Notes: generated by a model not told the origin, from the letters alone. A stretch of DNA of 64,000 bases from Pseudomonadota bacterium (GCA_023425645.1 JAFACG010000010.1:1-64000), one strand, 5' to 3'. Shown: positions 29,520-38,565, numbered from the stretch's first letter. Program-made: numbers and translations.

Positions 29520-30888
29520 TGGACACCTCCCCGCTTGACGCGACCTTCCAGCTCTGTATGCCGTTCAGGTGATACACGGACACCAGCCCTCGCTCCTTGA
29601 CCAGTTGAGCAATGCTGGGCTGCACATAGCCCGTCTCGTCCGTACAGCGGCTTTGCAGGACGGCTTCCTTGCCATCCCATTCCCAGGGCAGGGAAAAGCG
29701 CGTATGGCAGATGGGCAGCACAGGACCGTGCAGCACGGCGTCGCGCCAGCTTCGCCCTCCGTCCACGGACACTTCGACCCGCTTGATCGCGCCGCGCCCC
29801 GACCAGGCCAGCCCCGAGATCTCATAGAAACCGGGCTCGCGCAGCACCATTTCTCCGGAAGGAAAGGTGATGACGGACTTGGCCTCCATCAGGAAGGAAA
29901 ACTGCAAGGCGCTGCCGTCGGGCATCAGGTCGGTGTACTTGGACGTTTCCTCGCGCGTCATGAAAGGGGTGTCGGAAACCTCCAGCCGCCGCAGCCACTT
30001 GATGGACATATTGCCCTCGTAGCCCGGCACGAACAAGCGCAGGGGATAGCCCTGCTCTGGCCGGAGCGCTTCGCCGTTCTGCCCGTAGGCCAGCAGGCAG
30101 TCATGCATGGCTTTCTCAAGCGGAATGCTGCGCGTCATGACGGCGGCGTCCCCGCCTTCGGCCAGCAGCCATTTGGCCCCTGGCCTCACCCCCGCTTCAT
30201 TGAGCACGGTGGCCAGCGGCACGCCCACCCACTCCGAGGTGGAGGTCAGTCCATGGGTTCCCTGCACGGTCTTCATCGTCGGCTTGGACCATTCCGTCAG
30301 GCCATTGCCCGAACATTCCATGAACATCAAGCGCGACAGGGCCGGAAAGCGGCGCAGGTCCCCCATGGAATATTTGCGCGCCTGCTTGACCATGCCATGC
30401 ACGAACAAGGTGTGCGTGGCCGGATCAATGGTGGCGATGCCGCCGTGGTGCCGTTCATAATGCAGTCCGGAAGGCGTGATGATCCCCATGCTGTTCTGCA
30501 AGGGCGTGAAGCTCCAGGACGATTCGGTGGTCTTGGTTGCGTAGCGAGTGCGCACTTCCTTCTCGAACTGCGACCGGGCGCCATAACCACCATCATCCAC
30601 CCCCACCCCGACACCCTGGACTCGCGTGGCGTCCGGCGGAACGGTTCGCTCTATGGCCCCCGGCGTAGCCGCCTGCGCCAGGCCCCCGGCCGTGCCGGCT
30701 ACGGCCAAGGCTCCCAGCATGAAGCGGCGGCGCGGCGGCAGGCTATGGGGATTGGGGCCATCGCCGTGGAAATAGGGCGATGCGGGGTCTTGGCGTTCCT
30801 GCTCCAGGAACTGCGCTTCCAGCTGCTGCAACTGGACATGGCTGCGCTTGAGGGTCGCGCTGTCGCCATGACGGTTTGCGTCACTCAT
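29503..30888 (-). CDS. soxC: Sulfite dehydrogenase molybdopterin subunit (SoxC-like)
   Basis: A 461-residue sulfite-oxidase-family enzyme. A twin-arginine signal PRRRFMLGALAVAG lies at about 52-65, preceded by a 50-residue hydrophilic leader. The molybdenum-ligating cysteine is Cys192 in FMECSGNGLTEW. A C-terminal dimerisation domain (about 325-430) completes the SoxC pattern. It is exported folded with its cofactor and pairs with the downstream cytochrome. No other sox genes are nearby. Confidence 0.93.
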   Translation of the reverse strand: MSDANRHGDSATLKRSHVQLQQLEAQFLEQERQDPASPYFHGDGPNPHSLPPRRRFMLGALAVAGTAGGLAQAATPGAIERTVPPDATRVQGVGVGVDDGGYGARSQFEKEVRTRYATKTTESSWSFTPLQNSMGIITPSGLHYERHHGGIATIDPATHTLFVHGMVKQARKYSMGDLRRFPALSRLMFMECSGNGLTEWSKPTMKTVQGTHGLTSTSEWVGVPLATVLNEAGVRPGAKWLLAEGGDAAVMTRSIPLEKAMHDCLLAYGQNGEALRPEQGYPLRLFVPGYEGNMSIKWLRRLEVSDTPFMTREETSKYTDLMPDGSALQFSFLMEAKSVITFPSGEMVLREPGFYEISGLAWSGRGAIKRVEVSVDGGRSWRDAVLHGPVLPICHTRFSLPWEWDGKEAVLQSRCTDETGYVQPSIAQLVKERGLVSVYHLNGIQSWKVASSGEVSNVHHD

Positions 30889-30997
30889 AAACGTCCTCCC
30901 TTTGGGTTCAGGTACGACTTATGAACTACAAAACGTGCAGGCGAGCGCGCCCTGCACCATCCCGCGCACGACGGCGAGATGGCGTCAGCGTAGTCCG

Positions 30998-31021
30998 CAA
31001 TAGTTGAACTGCCAACTATTG
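30998..31021. promoter_or_regulatory. Perfect 9-bp inverted repeat upstream of soxC
   Basis: CAATAGTTG and CAACTATTG flank a 6-base spacer (AACTGC). The site is 110 bases upstream of the SoxC-like start, in the 343-base gap to the lipoprotein gene. The gap also holds a hairpin CCGTTGC-TCAT-GCAACGG (31134-31151). The first dyad has the look of an operator. Confidence 0.5.
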
Positions 31022-31231
31022 AATACCCAGGTATACAGCGCCACGAAAGCGCAATCTGCCGCCTGTTGTCGGCACTGCAAAACTTGTTACCAGCCATCTC
31101 CCCAGGGGGCTGGAGCGCTCTTCCTGTTGCACGCCGTTGCTCATGCAACGGCTCGGCCGGGAAGCAGGCCGCTAGGATTAGAGCCGCCTTGAACCGGCAC
31201 GGAATCATCACCTTCTCGTGGGGAGAACCAC

Positions 31232-31648
31232 ATGTCCTGCACCACTTTGCGCGCCCGTCTCGCCCGCCTGGCCTTGCTGGCCGGCGCCGCCCTGACCCTG
31301 ACCGCCTGCGCCTACGAAGACCCGTACTACGGAGGCTACTATGAAGGCGGCTATTACGAGGACGGCTACCACGGCGGCCGCCGCTACGATGACGAGGACT
31401 GGCGGATGCGCGAATACCGCCGCCAGCAGGCCGAACACCGGCGCGAGATGCGCCGCCATCAGCAGGAACGGCAGCGTCATATCGAACGCCAGCAACGCGA
31501 ACAGCAGCGCCAGATCCGTGAACAGCAAGCCGAACACCGGCGCCAGCAGCAGGAAATGAAACGCCAGCACCGGGAGTGGCAGCGCCAGCAGGAAGAACTG
31601 CGCCGGCAGCAGGACGAAGCGCATCGCCGGCACCGCTGGCAGGGCTAG
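31232..31648 (+). CDS. Gln/Arg/Glu-rich predicted lipoprotein
   Basis: A 138-residue protein. A lipoprotein signal ends at LTAC, with the lipidated cysteine at 26. Residues 28-50 are Tyr/Gly/Asp-rich (YYGGYYEGGYYEDGYHGG). Residues 55-138 are a run of Gln, Arg, Glu and His, with no hydrophobic core, likely a long single helix or coiled coil. I recognise no family. It would be a membrane-anchored, highly charged periplasmic rod. The start has GGGAGA upstream. Confidence 0.75.
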   Translation: MSCTTLRARLARLALLAGAALTLTACAYEDPYYGGYYEGGYYEDGYHGGRRYDDEDWRMREYRRQQAEHRREMRRHQQERQRHIERQQREQQRQIREQQAEHRRQQQEMKRQHREWQRQQEELRRQQDEAHRRHRWQG

Positions 31649-31681
31649 AAACGGCCTTCAGTACAAGGCTACAGCCCCCGG

Positions 31682-31693
31682 CTGATATATCAG
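31682..31693. promoter_or_regulatory. Perfect palindrome CTGATATATCAG
   Basis: A 12-base perfect palindrome sits in the AT-rich leader 120 bases before the enolase-superfamily gene. No regulator is adjacent. It could be an operator for a regulator encoded elsewhere. Confidence 0.4.
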
Positions 31694-31815
31694 ACCTTTC
31701 GTTAATATATGAGCAATATCAAGGGTTTACACCATTGATCGATCTTCACCGCTAAAGCTATAAACCTAAATCAATTACATGCATACGCATGGAAATGCTT
31801 TTAGGAGACCTGGGC

Positions 31816-32970
31816 ATGAAGATCACTGCGGTACGCGCCATTCCCTTGAACGTGCCATTCGAATTCAACGGCGGCGGCATACGCAAGCCCTCCAACCTGG
31901 CGGTCTGCCATGTGGAGATCGAGACGGACGAAGGCATCACCGGCTACGGCCTGACCGCCATCACCGAAGAACATCCCGTGGCCAGCGCCGTGAACGACAT
32001 CCTGGCCGCGGACCTGATCGGCCAGGATCCGCTGAACACCGAACGGCTGTGGGACCGCATGTACTGGAACGTCTGCCCGCGCGGCCAATCCGGCTACGGC
32101 ATGCACGCCATCTCGGCCCTGGACATCGCCCTGTGGGACATCAAGGGCAAGGCCCTGGGCCAGCCCGTCTGGAAGCTGCTGGGCGGCGCGCGTGAACAGA
32201 TCCCCGCCTACGCCACCTTCGGCTTCTCCTTTCTGCAGGACGAAGAGCTGGTGCAGGTGGCGCGCGCCTGCGTGGACCAGGGCTTCCGGGGCCTGAAGAT
32301 GGTGGTGGGCCACAACGGCCTGCAGCGCCGCGACGAGCCGCGCCCCCTGCAGGATGTGATCCGCCAGGACATCCGGCGCATGAGACTGGTGCGCGAAGCC
32401 ATCCCCGCCGAAGTCGGCCTGTACATCGACGGCAACTGCAGCCTGGACTACTTCCACGCCCAGGAGATCGCCCGCGCCGCCCGCGACCTGGACGTGGGCT
32501 TCTTCGAAGAACCCATCACGCAGAACGATGCCGGCCGACTGCGCGAACTGCGCCGCCAGACCGGCATCACCATCGCCGCCGGCCAGAACGAGGGTCAGGC
32601 CTATCGCTTCCGCGACCTGCTGATGCACCAGGCGGTGGACATCGTGCAGCCCAATGTGCTGATTTCCGGCGGCTTCACGCAATCGCGCAAGATCTTCGGC
32701 CTGGCCGAAAGCTTCAACGCCTCGGTGGCCAACGGCGGCGCCTTCCCGTCCCACAACGGCCACCTGCACAGCGGCCTGCTGAACGGCGGCGAAGTCGAAT
32801 GGCACCTGGCCGCCAGCGCCATGATGGCCGAGATCTACACCGGACTGCCCCAGCCCGACCAGGGCTGGATGCGCATGCCGCAGGCGCCCGGCCTGGGTCT
32901 GACGCCGCGGCTGGACCAGATCGACAAGCTGCGCCGTCTTCCCGGCAGTCTCGGAAACGGAAAAGGCTGA
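31816..32970 (+). CDS. Mandelate racemase/muconate lactonizing enzyme-family protein
   Basis: A 384-residue enolase-superfamily enzyme. Metal ligands are consistent with Asp205 (YIDGN), Glu231 or Glu232 (FFEEPI) and Glu259 (GQNEGQ). A single lysine (Lys161) is found where many members have KxK, and a histidine (SHNGHLHSG, about 313-318) may be the second base. The substrate, probably a sugar acid or related carboxylate, cannot be set from sequence. The start has GGAG eight bases upstream. A Bug receptor follows 27 bases downstream. Confidence 0.92.
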   Translation: MKITAVRAIPLNVPFEFNGGGIRKPSNLAVCHVEIETDEGITGYGLTAITEEHPVASAVNDILAADLIGQDPLNTERLWDRMYWNVCPRGQSGYGMHAISALDIALWDIKGKALGQPVWKLLGGAREQIPAYATFGFSFLQDEELVQVARACVDQGFRGLKMVVGHNGLQRRDEPRPLQDVIRQDIRRMRLVREAIPAEVGLYIDGNCSLDYFHAQEIARAARDLDVGFFEEPITQNDAGRLRELRRQTGITIAAGQNEGQAYRFRDLLMHQAVDIVQPNVLISGGFTQSRKIFGLAESFNASVANGGAFPSHNGHLHSGLLNGGEVEWHLAASAMMAEIYTGLPQPDQGWMRMPQAPGLGLTPRLDQIDKLRRLPGSLGNGKG

Positions 32971-32997
32971 CCAACCCCACCTGAGAGGTAAGCAGAC

Positions 32998-33972
32998 ATG
33001 AAACCGTGGTCCCGTGTTGTTGTTGTCCTCAGTCTTTTCCTGGCCGGCGCGCAAGGCGCCCTGGCCGCCCCGCCCGCCTGGGCCGAACGACCGGTGCGCC
33101 TGATCGTGCCCTCCGCCGCCGGCGGCTCCGGCGACACCCTGGCCCGCCCCCTGGCCGAGGCCCTGGGCCAGCAGATCGGCCAGACCGTGGTCGTGGAAAA
33201 CAAGGGCGGCGTGGGCGGCGTGCTGGGCGCGAGCATGGTGGCCAGCTCCAGCCCCGCCGACAATCAGCTGCTGTTCGGCGCGGTGCACCACACCATCGCC
33301 CCGGCCGTGCTGAAGAACTTCCCCTACGACACCCGCAAGGACCTGAAGGCCGTGACCCTGATCGCGGCCATGCCCAACGTGCTGGTGGTCAATGCCGCAT
33401 CGCCCTACCACAGCGTGGACGACCTGCTGGCCGCCGCACGCCAGGGCAAGGGCGTGAACTACGGCACCAGCGGCGTGGGCACCATGCTGCACCTGATGGC
33501 CGGCAAGCTGGAAAAACTCTCCGGCACGACCATGACGCCGGTGCACTACAAAGGCAGCGGACCGGCCGTCATGGCGCTCATCGGCGGGGACCAGATCGAC
33601 TTCATGTTCGAGACCATGCCGTCGGCCGTGGCGCAGATACGCAACGGCCGCCTGCGAGCCCTGGCCGTCTCCAGCCCCGAGCGCGCCCAGGCCCTGCCCG
33701 ACGTGCCCACCTTGAAGGAGCTGGGCATGGACGAACTGAGCGCTCAGACCTGGTACGGCATCTTCATGCAGGGCGATGTTCCGGAGGCCACCGTGCAAAG
33801 CGTGGCCGGCGCCATCCACCAGGCCCTGCAAACGGAAAAAATCCAGGCCATCTGGCAGACCAACGGCGCCCAGGTGCAGTCCAACAGCCCGGCCGAGTTC
33901 ACGGCCTATGTGGACCAGGAGCTGAATTACTGGGCGGACACCGTGCAGACGCTGGGGCTGAGCAACTTCTGA
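32998..33972 (+). CDS. Bug/TctC-type periplasmic receptor
   Basis: A 324-residue Bug-family receptor. The signal peptide ends near ALAAPPAWAE; binding-loop motifs are LIVPSAAGGSGDT and VENKGGVGGVLG. No TctAB genes are adjacent. Linked to the enolase-superfamily gene, it probably delivers or senses the carboxylate that enzyme acts on. Confidence 0.93.
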   Translation: MKPWSRVVVVLSLFLAGAQGALAAPPAWAERPVRLIVPSAAGGSGDTLARPLAEALGQQIGQTVVVENKGGVGGVLGASMVASSSPADNQLLFGAVHHTIAPAVLKNFPYDTRKDLKAVTLIAAMPNVLVVNAASPYHSVDDLLAAARQGKGVNYGTSGVGTMLHLMAGKLEKLSGTTMTPVHYKGSGPAVMALIGGDQIDFMFETMPSAVAQIRNGRLRALAVSSPERAQALPDVPTLKELGMDELSAQTWYGIFMQGDVPEATVQSVAGAIHQALQTEKIQAIWQTNGAQVQSNSPAEFTAYVDQELNYWADTVQTLGLSNF

Positions 33973-34053
33973 GGCCCTGCGCGCCTGCGGCTTTGCCTCA
34001 GGGGCAGGCGATTCGGTATGCTGTGGTGTTGTCCGACCACCGCCGCGCCTGCC

Positions 34054-34695
34054 ATGTCCTCCACTTTTCACCCCTACCCCGAACTCGCCGCCCAGCTGCT
34101 GCCCCACTCCAGCGGCTGCGACGGCGACGGCTCGCACGATCTGTCCCACCTGCAGCGCGTCTGGAAGAACGTGTGCGCCATCCAGGCGCAAGAAGGGGGC
34201 GATCTGCGCCTGCTGCTGGCCGCCGCCCTGCTGCACGACTGCGTGGCCGTGGAAAAGAGTTCGCCGCTGCGCGCCCAGGCATCCACGCTGGCGGCCGAGA
34301 AAGCCGGACGCATCCTGGCGGACCTGGGCTGGAGCGCGCCGGACCAGGAAGCGGTCATGCACGCCGTGCGGACGCACAGCTTTTCCGCCGGGCTGCCGCC
34401 CCTCAGCCTGGAAGCCCGTATTTTGCAGGACGCGGACCGCCTGGACGCCATCGGCGCGCTGGGCATCGCCCGCTGCTTCTATACGGCCGGGCGCATGGGC
34501 TCCAGCCTGTATCACCCGCAGGATCCCGAAGCCCAGGACCGTCCTCTGGACGATGCACGCTATGCGCTGGATCATTTCCCCGCCAAGCTGCTGAAGCTGG
34601 CCGAAGGCTTCCAGACGGAAACCGGCCAAAGGCTTGCCCGGGAACGCCAGGCGCGCATGCAGCGCTACCTGCGGGAACTGCTTGACGAATTATGA
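34054..34695 (+). CDS. HD-domain phosphohydrolase (YedJ-like)
   Basis: A 213-residue HD protein. The metal motif includes SHDLSHLQRV (about residues 28-37), ALLHDC (about 59-64) and ILQDADRLDAIGALG, with Asp completing the HD pair. It is probably a phosphohydrolase of nucleotides; relatives are uncharacterised. The start MSSTFH was preferred because upstream residues are low-complexity. Followed on the other strand by a MazG-type hydrolase. Confidence 0.88.
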   Translation: MSSTFHPYPELAAQLLPHSSGCDGDGSHDLSHLQRVWKNVCAIQAQEGGDLRLLLAAALLHDCVAVEKSSPLRAQASTLAAEKAGRILADLGWSAPDQEAVMHAVRTHSFSAGLPPLSLEARILQDADRLDAIGALGIARCFYTAGRMGSSLYHPQDPEAQDRPLDDARYALDHFPAKLLKLAEGFQTETGQRLARERQARMQRYLRELLDEL

Positions 34696-34734
34696 CGCCT
34701 GCCGGGTCGCGCGGACCTTGATCGTCCGGCAGGC

Positions 34735-35127
34735 CTAGAGTTCGGTGTATTTCTTGTTCGTGCCGCGCACCTTGTCAGCGGGGTACTTCTGCGCGTTCTT
34801 GGCGATCTTGCGGGTGACCGCTTCGTTCATGTCCACGCCCAGCACATGGGCCAGCCGGCTCAGGTAGATCTGCACGTCGGCCAGTTCGTCGCGCACCGCC
34901 TCGGCCGTGCGCGGATCGGCGCCTACCCCGCGCGATTGCTCTTCCGTCAGCCACTGGAAGATTTCCACCAGTTCGCCGACTTCGTTGGTCAGGGCCATGG
35001 CCAGGTTCTTGGGACTGTGGAACTGTTCCCAATCGCGTTCGCGCGCGAATTCGGCCACTTTGGCGTTCAGGGCGGACAATTCGATCAGGGGACGATTGGA
35101 AGAAGAATCAGACACGGCACGGACCAC
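34735..35127 (-). CDS. MazG-like nucleotide pyrophosphohydrolase
   Basis: A 130-residue all-alpha NTP pyrophosphohydrolase of the RS21-C6/dCTPase type. It has the acidic motifs NEVGELVEIFQW (about 48-59) and DELADVQIYLSRLAHV (about 80-95), the E-x3-E and D helices that bind magnesium. It probably removes non-canonical deoxynucleotides. The start is an unusual GTG (35127) with no strong ribosome site; a second GTG at 35115 is possible. Confidence 0.9.
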   Translation of the reverse strand: MVRAVSDSSSNRPLIELSALNAKVAEFARERDWEQFHSPKNLAMALTNEVGELVEIFQWLTEEQSRGVGADPRTAEAVRDELADVQIYLSRLAHVLGVDMNEAVTRKIAKNAQKYPADKVRGTNKKYTEL

Positions 35128-35184
35128 TTAGAAAAATAGGGCTAATGCATACTAAAACCGGCTGGGACGCAGCGCAACGGCCTT

Positions 35185-35646
35185 TTAGGACAAAGACGCC
35201 CGACCCAGCCCGGCCATCAGGCGGTCCAGCGCATTGGCGAATTCACGGCGGTCCGCCTGGCTGAAGGGCGGCGGGCCGCCGATGTCGACGCCTGCGCCGC
35301 GCAGTTCCTCCATCATGTCGCGCATGGCCAGCCGCTCGCCGATGGAGCCGGCGTCCAGGCGTTCGCCGCGCGGGCTGAGCACCAGCGCCTGCCGGGCCAG
35401 CACCTGCGCCGCCAGGGGAATGTCGGCCGTGATCACCAGGTCGCCCGCGCCCACGTGCTGGACGATGTAGTCATCGGCCACATCGAAGCCGCGCGGCACC
35501 TGGACGGCGCGCAGCCATGGCGAGGGCGGGGTGCGCAGCATCTGGTTGGCCACCAGCGTCAAGTGCCGTTCCCAGCGCTGGGCGGCGCGATACAGGATTT
35601 CCTTGACCACCGCCGGGCAGGCGTCGGCGTCCACCCAGATGTGCAT
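35185..35646 (-). CDS. YaiI/YqxD-family (DUF188) protein
   Basis: A 153-residue protein beginning MHIWVDADACP, with the conserved Asp pair of the PIN-like DUF188 family and a central LVITADIPLAAQVL strand-loop. The family is widespread, structurally nuclease-like, and of unknown function. It starts three bases after an RHH-type gene and is likely co-translated with it. Confidence 0.9.
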   Translation of the reverse strand: MHIWVDADACPAVVKEILYRAAQRWERHLTLVANQMLRTPPSPWLRAVQVPRGFDVADDYIVQHVGAGDLVITADIPLAAQVLARQALVLSPRGERLDAGSIGERLAMRDMMEELRGAGVDIGGPPPFSQADRREFANALDRLMAGLGRASLS

Positions 35647-35649
35647 CGC

Positions 35650-35916
35650 TCAACGCTCCAGGGCCTGGGCCAGCAGGCGGTCGACCAGTTCGTTCATGGC
35701 CACGCCCTCGGCCGCCGCGCGTGCGCGCAAGGCATCGATCACGGGCTGGGTCAGCTTGACCGGGAAGGAGACCAGTCCGGCCGCCTGGTCCAGGCGGCGC
35801 TGTTCGCGCCGGTCGGGCACGACGGCTTCGCCGGCGAAGCGGGCCGGCGGCGTGGCCGCCTTCATCTTGCCCATCAGCTTCAGGGCCTTGTTTTTTTCGA
35901 GATCCGTTCGTTTCAT
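35650..35916 (-). CDS. Small basic protein with possible ribbon-helix-helix C terminus
   Basis: An 88-residue protein beginning MKRTDLEKNKALKLMGKMK, rich in Lys and Arg, with a C-terminal strand-helix-helix (VSFPVKLTQPVIDALRARAA) resembling CopG/RHH domains. The start has GGCGGAAAG upstream. Three bases separate it from the yaiI-like gene. Genome neighbours of this type in relatives are unannotated; a role as regulator of yaiI is only a guess. Confidence 0.7.
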   Translation of the reverse strand: MKRTDLEKNKALKLMGKMKAATPPARFAGEAVVPDRREQRRLDQAAGLVSFPVKLTQPVIDALRARAAAEGVAMNELVDRLLAQALER

Positions 35917-36144
35917 GTGCTTTCCGCCAAGATCCGGCATGCCCGCCTGGAAGAAGCGGACTGCGCATGGCGGGTGCCATGTGCCGGCATGGCATGCATA
36001 CTGCTCAGGACGGCCGCAAAAGTCCAGGCATTTATGGCGGCGCGCGGCGGCCCGGCGGCAAAAAATGCCCCCACGCTGCGCAGGCTGATCGCCTGCTTGC
36101 TGTCCACCTCGAGGCGTGCATGCCGCTTGGACTCACCAGCCGCG

Positions 36145-37104
36145 CTACCCCTGCGCGCCGACGTCGGCGCGCACGATGCCGCAGCGTTTGTGCGCCCGCA
36201 TGACAACGGCGACATCACTGTTGAGCACTCCCTCCATTTCCCCAAGGCGGCGCGTGACGACATCCCAGAGTTGGGTGCTGTCGCGGCACAGCACATGCCA
36301 GAAGAGCTGCGACGGGCCGCTGGTGCCGAAGAGGCAGCGGGTATTGGGATCCTGCGCCAGGTGGGCAGCCAGGGCGTTGACCGCCTGCGGGCGCACCTGC
36401 ACCGACACCACCGCCTCGACCGGAAACCCCACCAGCGCGGGCTCGACCTCGACCCGGAACGACAGCGCCCGCCGCTCCACCAGATGCTGCAACAGGCGCT
36501 GCGCGGTCGGCTCGCTTACGCCGGCGTGCTCGGCCAATTCGGCCAGGCTGGCCCGGCCATCGCGCTTGAGCCGGGCCGCGATTCGCTGCTCGGCCTCGGT
36601 CAGCACCGCCGGAGGGCTGACCGGCGCTGCCCCCGCGTCGGCGGCGTGTTGCGCCTGGATGCGCCACTGACCCGCGCGCCGGAAAGAGCGCAGCACCAGA
36701 CGCGCATCGACATGCTCCACCCCCGCCATGGACGGCAGGATGCGTGTCACCAGCTCGGGCATGTCGGCTTCGTCGGCCAGCGTCAGCTCCGCCATCAGGT
36801 CGGCGGAGCCGGCCAGCGTCACGACCAATTGGCAGTTCTCCAGCCGCGCCAGTTCCTCGGCCACCTCCGGCACCTGTCCGGCGCGGCAGCGCATCCAGGC
36901 ATGCAGCACCACGCCCCGCCCCGCAATCAGGGGATCGGTTTCGGCGATCACGCGCAAGGCATCCGTTTCCAGAAGGCGTTTGATGCGCCGCGCCACGGTG
37001 CGCTCGGCGATGCCGGCCGCCGCGCCCAGCTCGCGCCAGGACGCGCGCGGTTCGGCCTGCAGGGCGATCAGGCAGGCGAGATCGGTGTCATCGAGTGTTG
37101 GCAT
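36145..37104 (-). CDS. Lrp/AsnC regulator with duplicated domain set
   Basis: A 319-residue protein containing two Lrp/AsnC units in tandem, each with an HTH and an AsnC-type ligand fold. HTH 1 is near residues 1-45 (ELGAAAGIAERTVARRI) and HTH 2 near 165-205 (ELAEHAGVSEPTAQRLL). Standard Lrp proteins are about 160 residues. The start at MPTLDDTD was preferred over upstream methionines because AAGGG lies before it. It is divergent to an MHS permease and amidase, its likely targets. Confidence 0.9.
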   Translation of the reverse strand: MPTLDDTDLACLIALQAEPRASWRELGAAAGIAERTVARRIKRLLETDALRVIAETDPLIAGRGVVLHAWMRCRAGQVPEVAEELARLENCQLVVTLAGSADLMAELTLADEADMPELVTRILPSMAGVEHVDARLVLRSFRRAGQWRIQAQHAADAGAAPVSPPAVLTEAEQRIAARLKRDGRASLAELAEHAGVSEPTAQRLLQHLVERRALSFRVEVEPALVGFPVEAVVSVQVRPQAVNALAAHLAQDPNTRCLFGTSGPSQLFWHVLCRDSTQLWDVVTRRLGEMEGVLNSDVAVVMRAHKRCGIVRADVGAQG

Positions 37105-37167
37105 TAAGGGCTTACCCTTACTTGACCTGACTATATCCATCAAATTAACCTTCCGCAATTGCTAAAA

Positions 37168-37192
37168 ACAAAAACTTTTACCTTAGTTTTGT
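37168..37192. promoter_or_regulatory. Candidate Lrp operator
   Basis: ACAAAAACT and AGTTTTGT form an imperfect dyad around TTTACCTT in the AT-rich gap between the tandem-Lrp gene and the permease. One arm carries an extra A. It fits an Lrp-type control site by position only. Confidence 0.35.
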
Positions 37193-37219
37193 CTAAAAAT
37201 AAATTTCCTCGAGGATTTC

Positions 37220-38524
37220 ATGAGCACCCCCTCCCATCAACCGAGCGCCACGCAGGGAGCCGCCGCTGCCCCGGTGTCACGCGCCCGCACCATCCTGGCC
37301 GGTAGTGTAGGCAATGCCGTCGAATGGTTCGACTGGACCATCTACGCCTCCTTCGCCATCTTCTTCTCCAGCCAGTTCTTCCCCGAAGGCAATGAAACCG
37401 CAGCCCTGCTGGCGACCTTCGGCATCTTCGCGGTGGGCTTCTTCATGCGCCCGATCGGCGGCTGGCTGCTCGGCATCTTTTCCGACCGCTACGGCCGCAA
37501 GGCGGCGCTGGGGCTGACCATCCTGATGATGGCCGGCGGCTCGCTCATTATCGCCGTAACGCCCACCTATGCCGCCATCGGCCTGGCCGCCCCGCTGCTG
37601 CTGACCGCCGCGCGCCTGCTGCAAGGCCTGTCGCTGGGTGGAGAGTATGCCTCGGCCACGACCTTTCTGGCCGAAATGGCGCCGCCCAAGCGCCGCGGTT
37701 TCTATTCCAGCTTTGTTTTCTTCAGCGCCGCCGTCGGCATCCTCGCGGCTTCGGCCGTGGGCTGGATCCTCACCTCCCTGTTGAGCAAGGCGGAAATGGC
37801 CGCCTGGGGCTGGCGCATCCCCTTCCTGCTGGGCGCGCTGGGCGGCGTGGCCGGCCTGTGGATCCGCCGCTCCATTCCGGAAACCGAAGCCTTCGCCGAG
37901 AGCAAGAAGGCCGGCGTCGAGAAGCAGCCGCTGCGCACCCTGCTGCGCGAGCACCCCGTGGAAGTGCTGCGCATCGTCGGCTTCTCCGTCCTGACGACTT
38001 TCGCGTTCTACATTTTCGTGGCCTATGTGCCCACCTACGCCATCCGCCACGTGCAGGCCGACCCCAAGGTGGCCTTCGCCGCCAACACCGTGGCGCTGAT
38101 CGTCTTCATGCTGGTGCAGCCCCTGTTCGGCGCGCTGTCGGATCGCATCGGCCGCAGGCCGCAGCTGATCGTCTTTGCCGCCGGCTACCTGCTGTTCTTC
38201 TACCCGCTGATGAGCACGCTGGGCCCGTCTTTCGGCTCCATCCTGCTGGTGGAACTGTTCGGCCTGGTCCTTTACGCCATGTACACCTCCATAGCCCCGG
38301 CCATCATGTCCGAGCAGTTTCCCACCAGCGTGCGCGCCGTCGGCATCGGCACGCCCTATAACCTGATGGTGGCGCTGCTGGGCGGCACCACGCCCTATCT
38401 GCTCACCTGGCTGCAGAGCAACGGCCTGGAACGCTGGTTCTTCTACTACGTGCTGGCCGGCGCGGTGATTACGCTGTTCACCTTCATCCGCATGCCGGAG
38501 ACGGTAGGCCAGAAGCTGCGTTGA
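37220..38524 (+). CDS. MHS-family (KgtP/ShiA-like) MFS permease
   Basis: A 434-residue proton symporter with about 12 helices. The MHS signature NAVEWFDWTIYASFAIFF occurs at about residues 33-50, and the motif GIFSDRYGRKAALGLT lies after helix 2. Family members import carboxylates such as 2-oxoglutarate, shikimate or proline betaine. It is divergent from the tandem Lrp regulator and is followed by an amidase. Confidence 0.93.
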   Translation: MSTPSHQPSATQGAAAAPVSRARTILAGSVGNAVEWFDWTIYASFAIFFSSQFFPEGNETAALLATFGIFAVGFFMRPIGGWLLGIFSDRYGRKAALGLTILMMAGGSLIIAVTPTYAAIGLAAPLLLTAARLLQGLSLGGEYASATTFLAEMAPPKRRGFYSSFVFFSAAVGILAASAVGWILTSLLSKAEMAAWGWRIPFLLGALGGVAGLWIRRSIPETEAFAESKKAGVEKQPLRTLLREHPVEVLRIVGFSVLTTFAFYIFVAYVPTYAIRHVQADPKVAFAANTVALIVFMLVQPLFGALSDRIGRRPQLIVFAAGYLLFFYPLMSTLGPSFGSILLVELFGLVLYAMYTSIAPAIMSEQFPTSVRAVGIGTPYNLMVALLGGTTPYLLTWLQSNGLERWFFYYVLAGAVITLFTFIRMPETVGQKLR

Positions 38525-38565
38525 CCGCTCCTGCCCCGCCCGGCGGCGCCCCCCGGGGCGCGCAC

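Noticed and set aside
31801..34629. A 942-codon open frame on the minus strand
   Set aside because: It runs antisense through the enolase-superfamily, Bug and HD genes, is very rich in Gly, His, Gln and Ala, and has no recognisable domain. It is a by-product of GC-rich codon bias.
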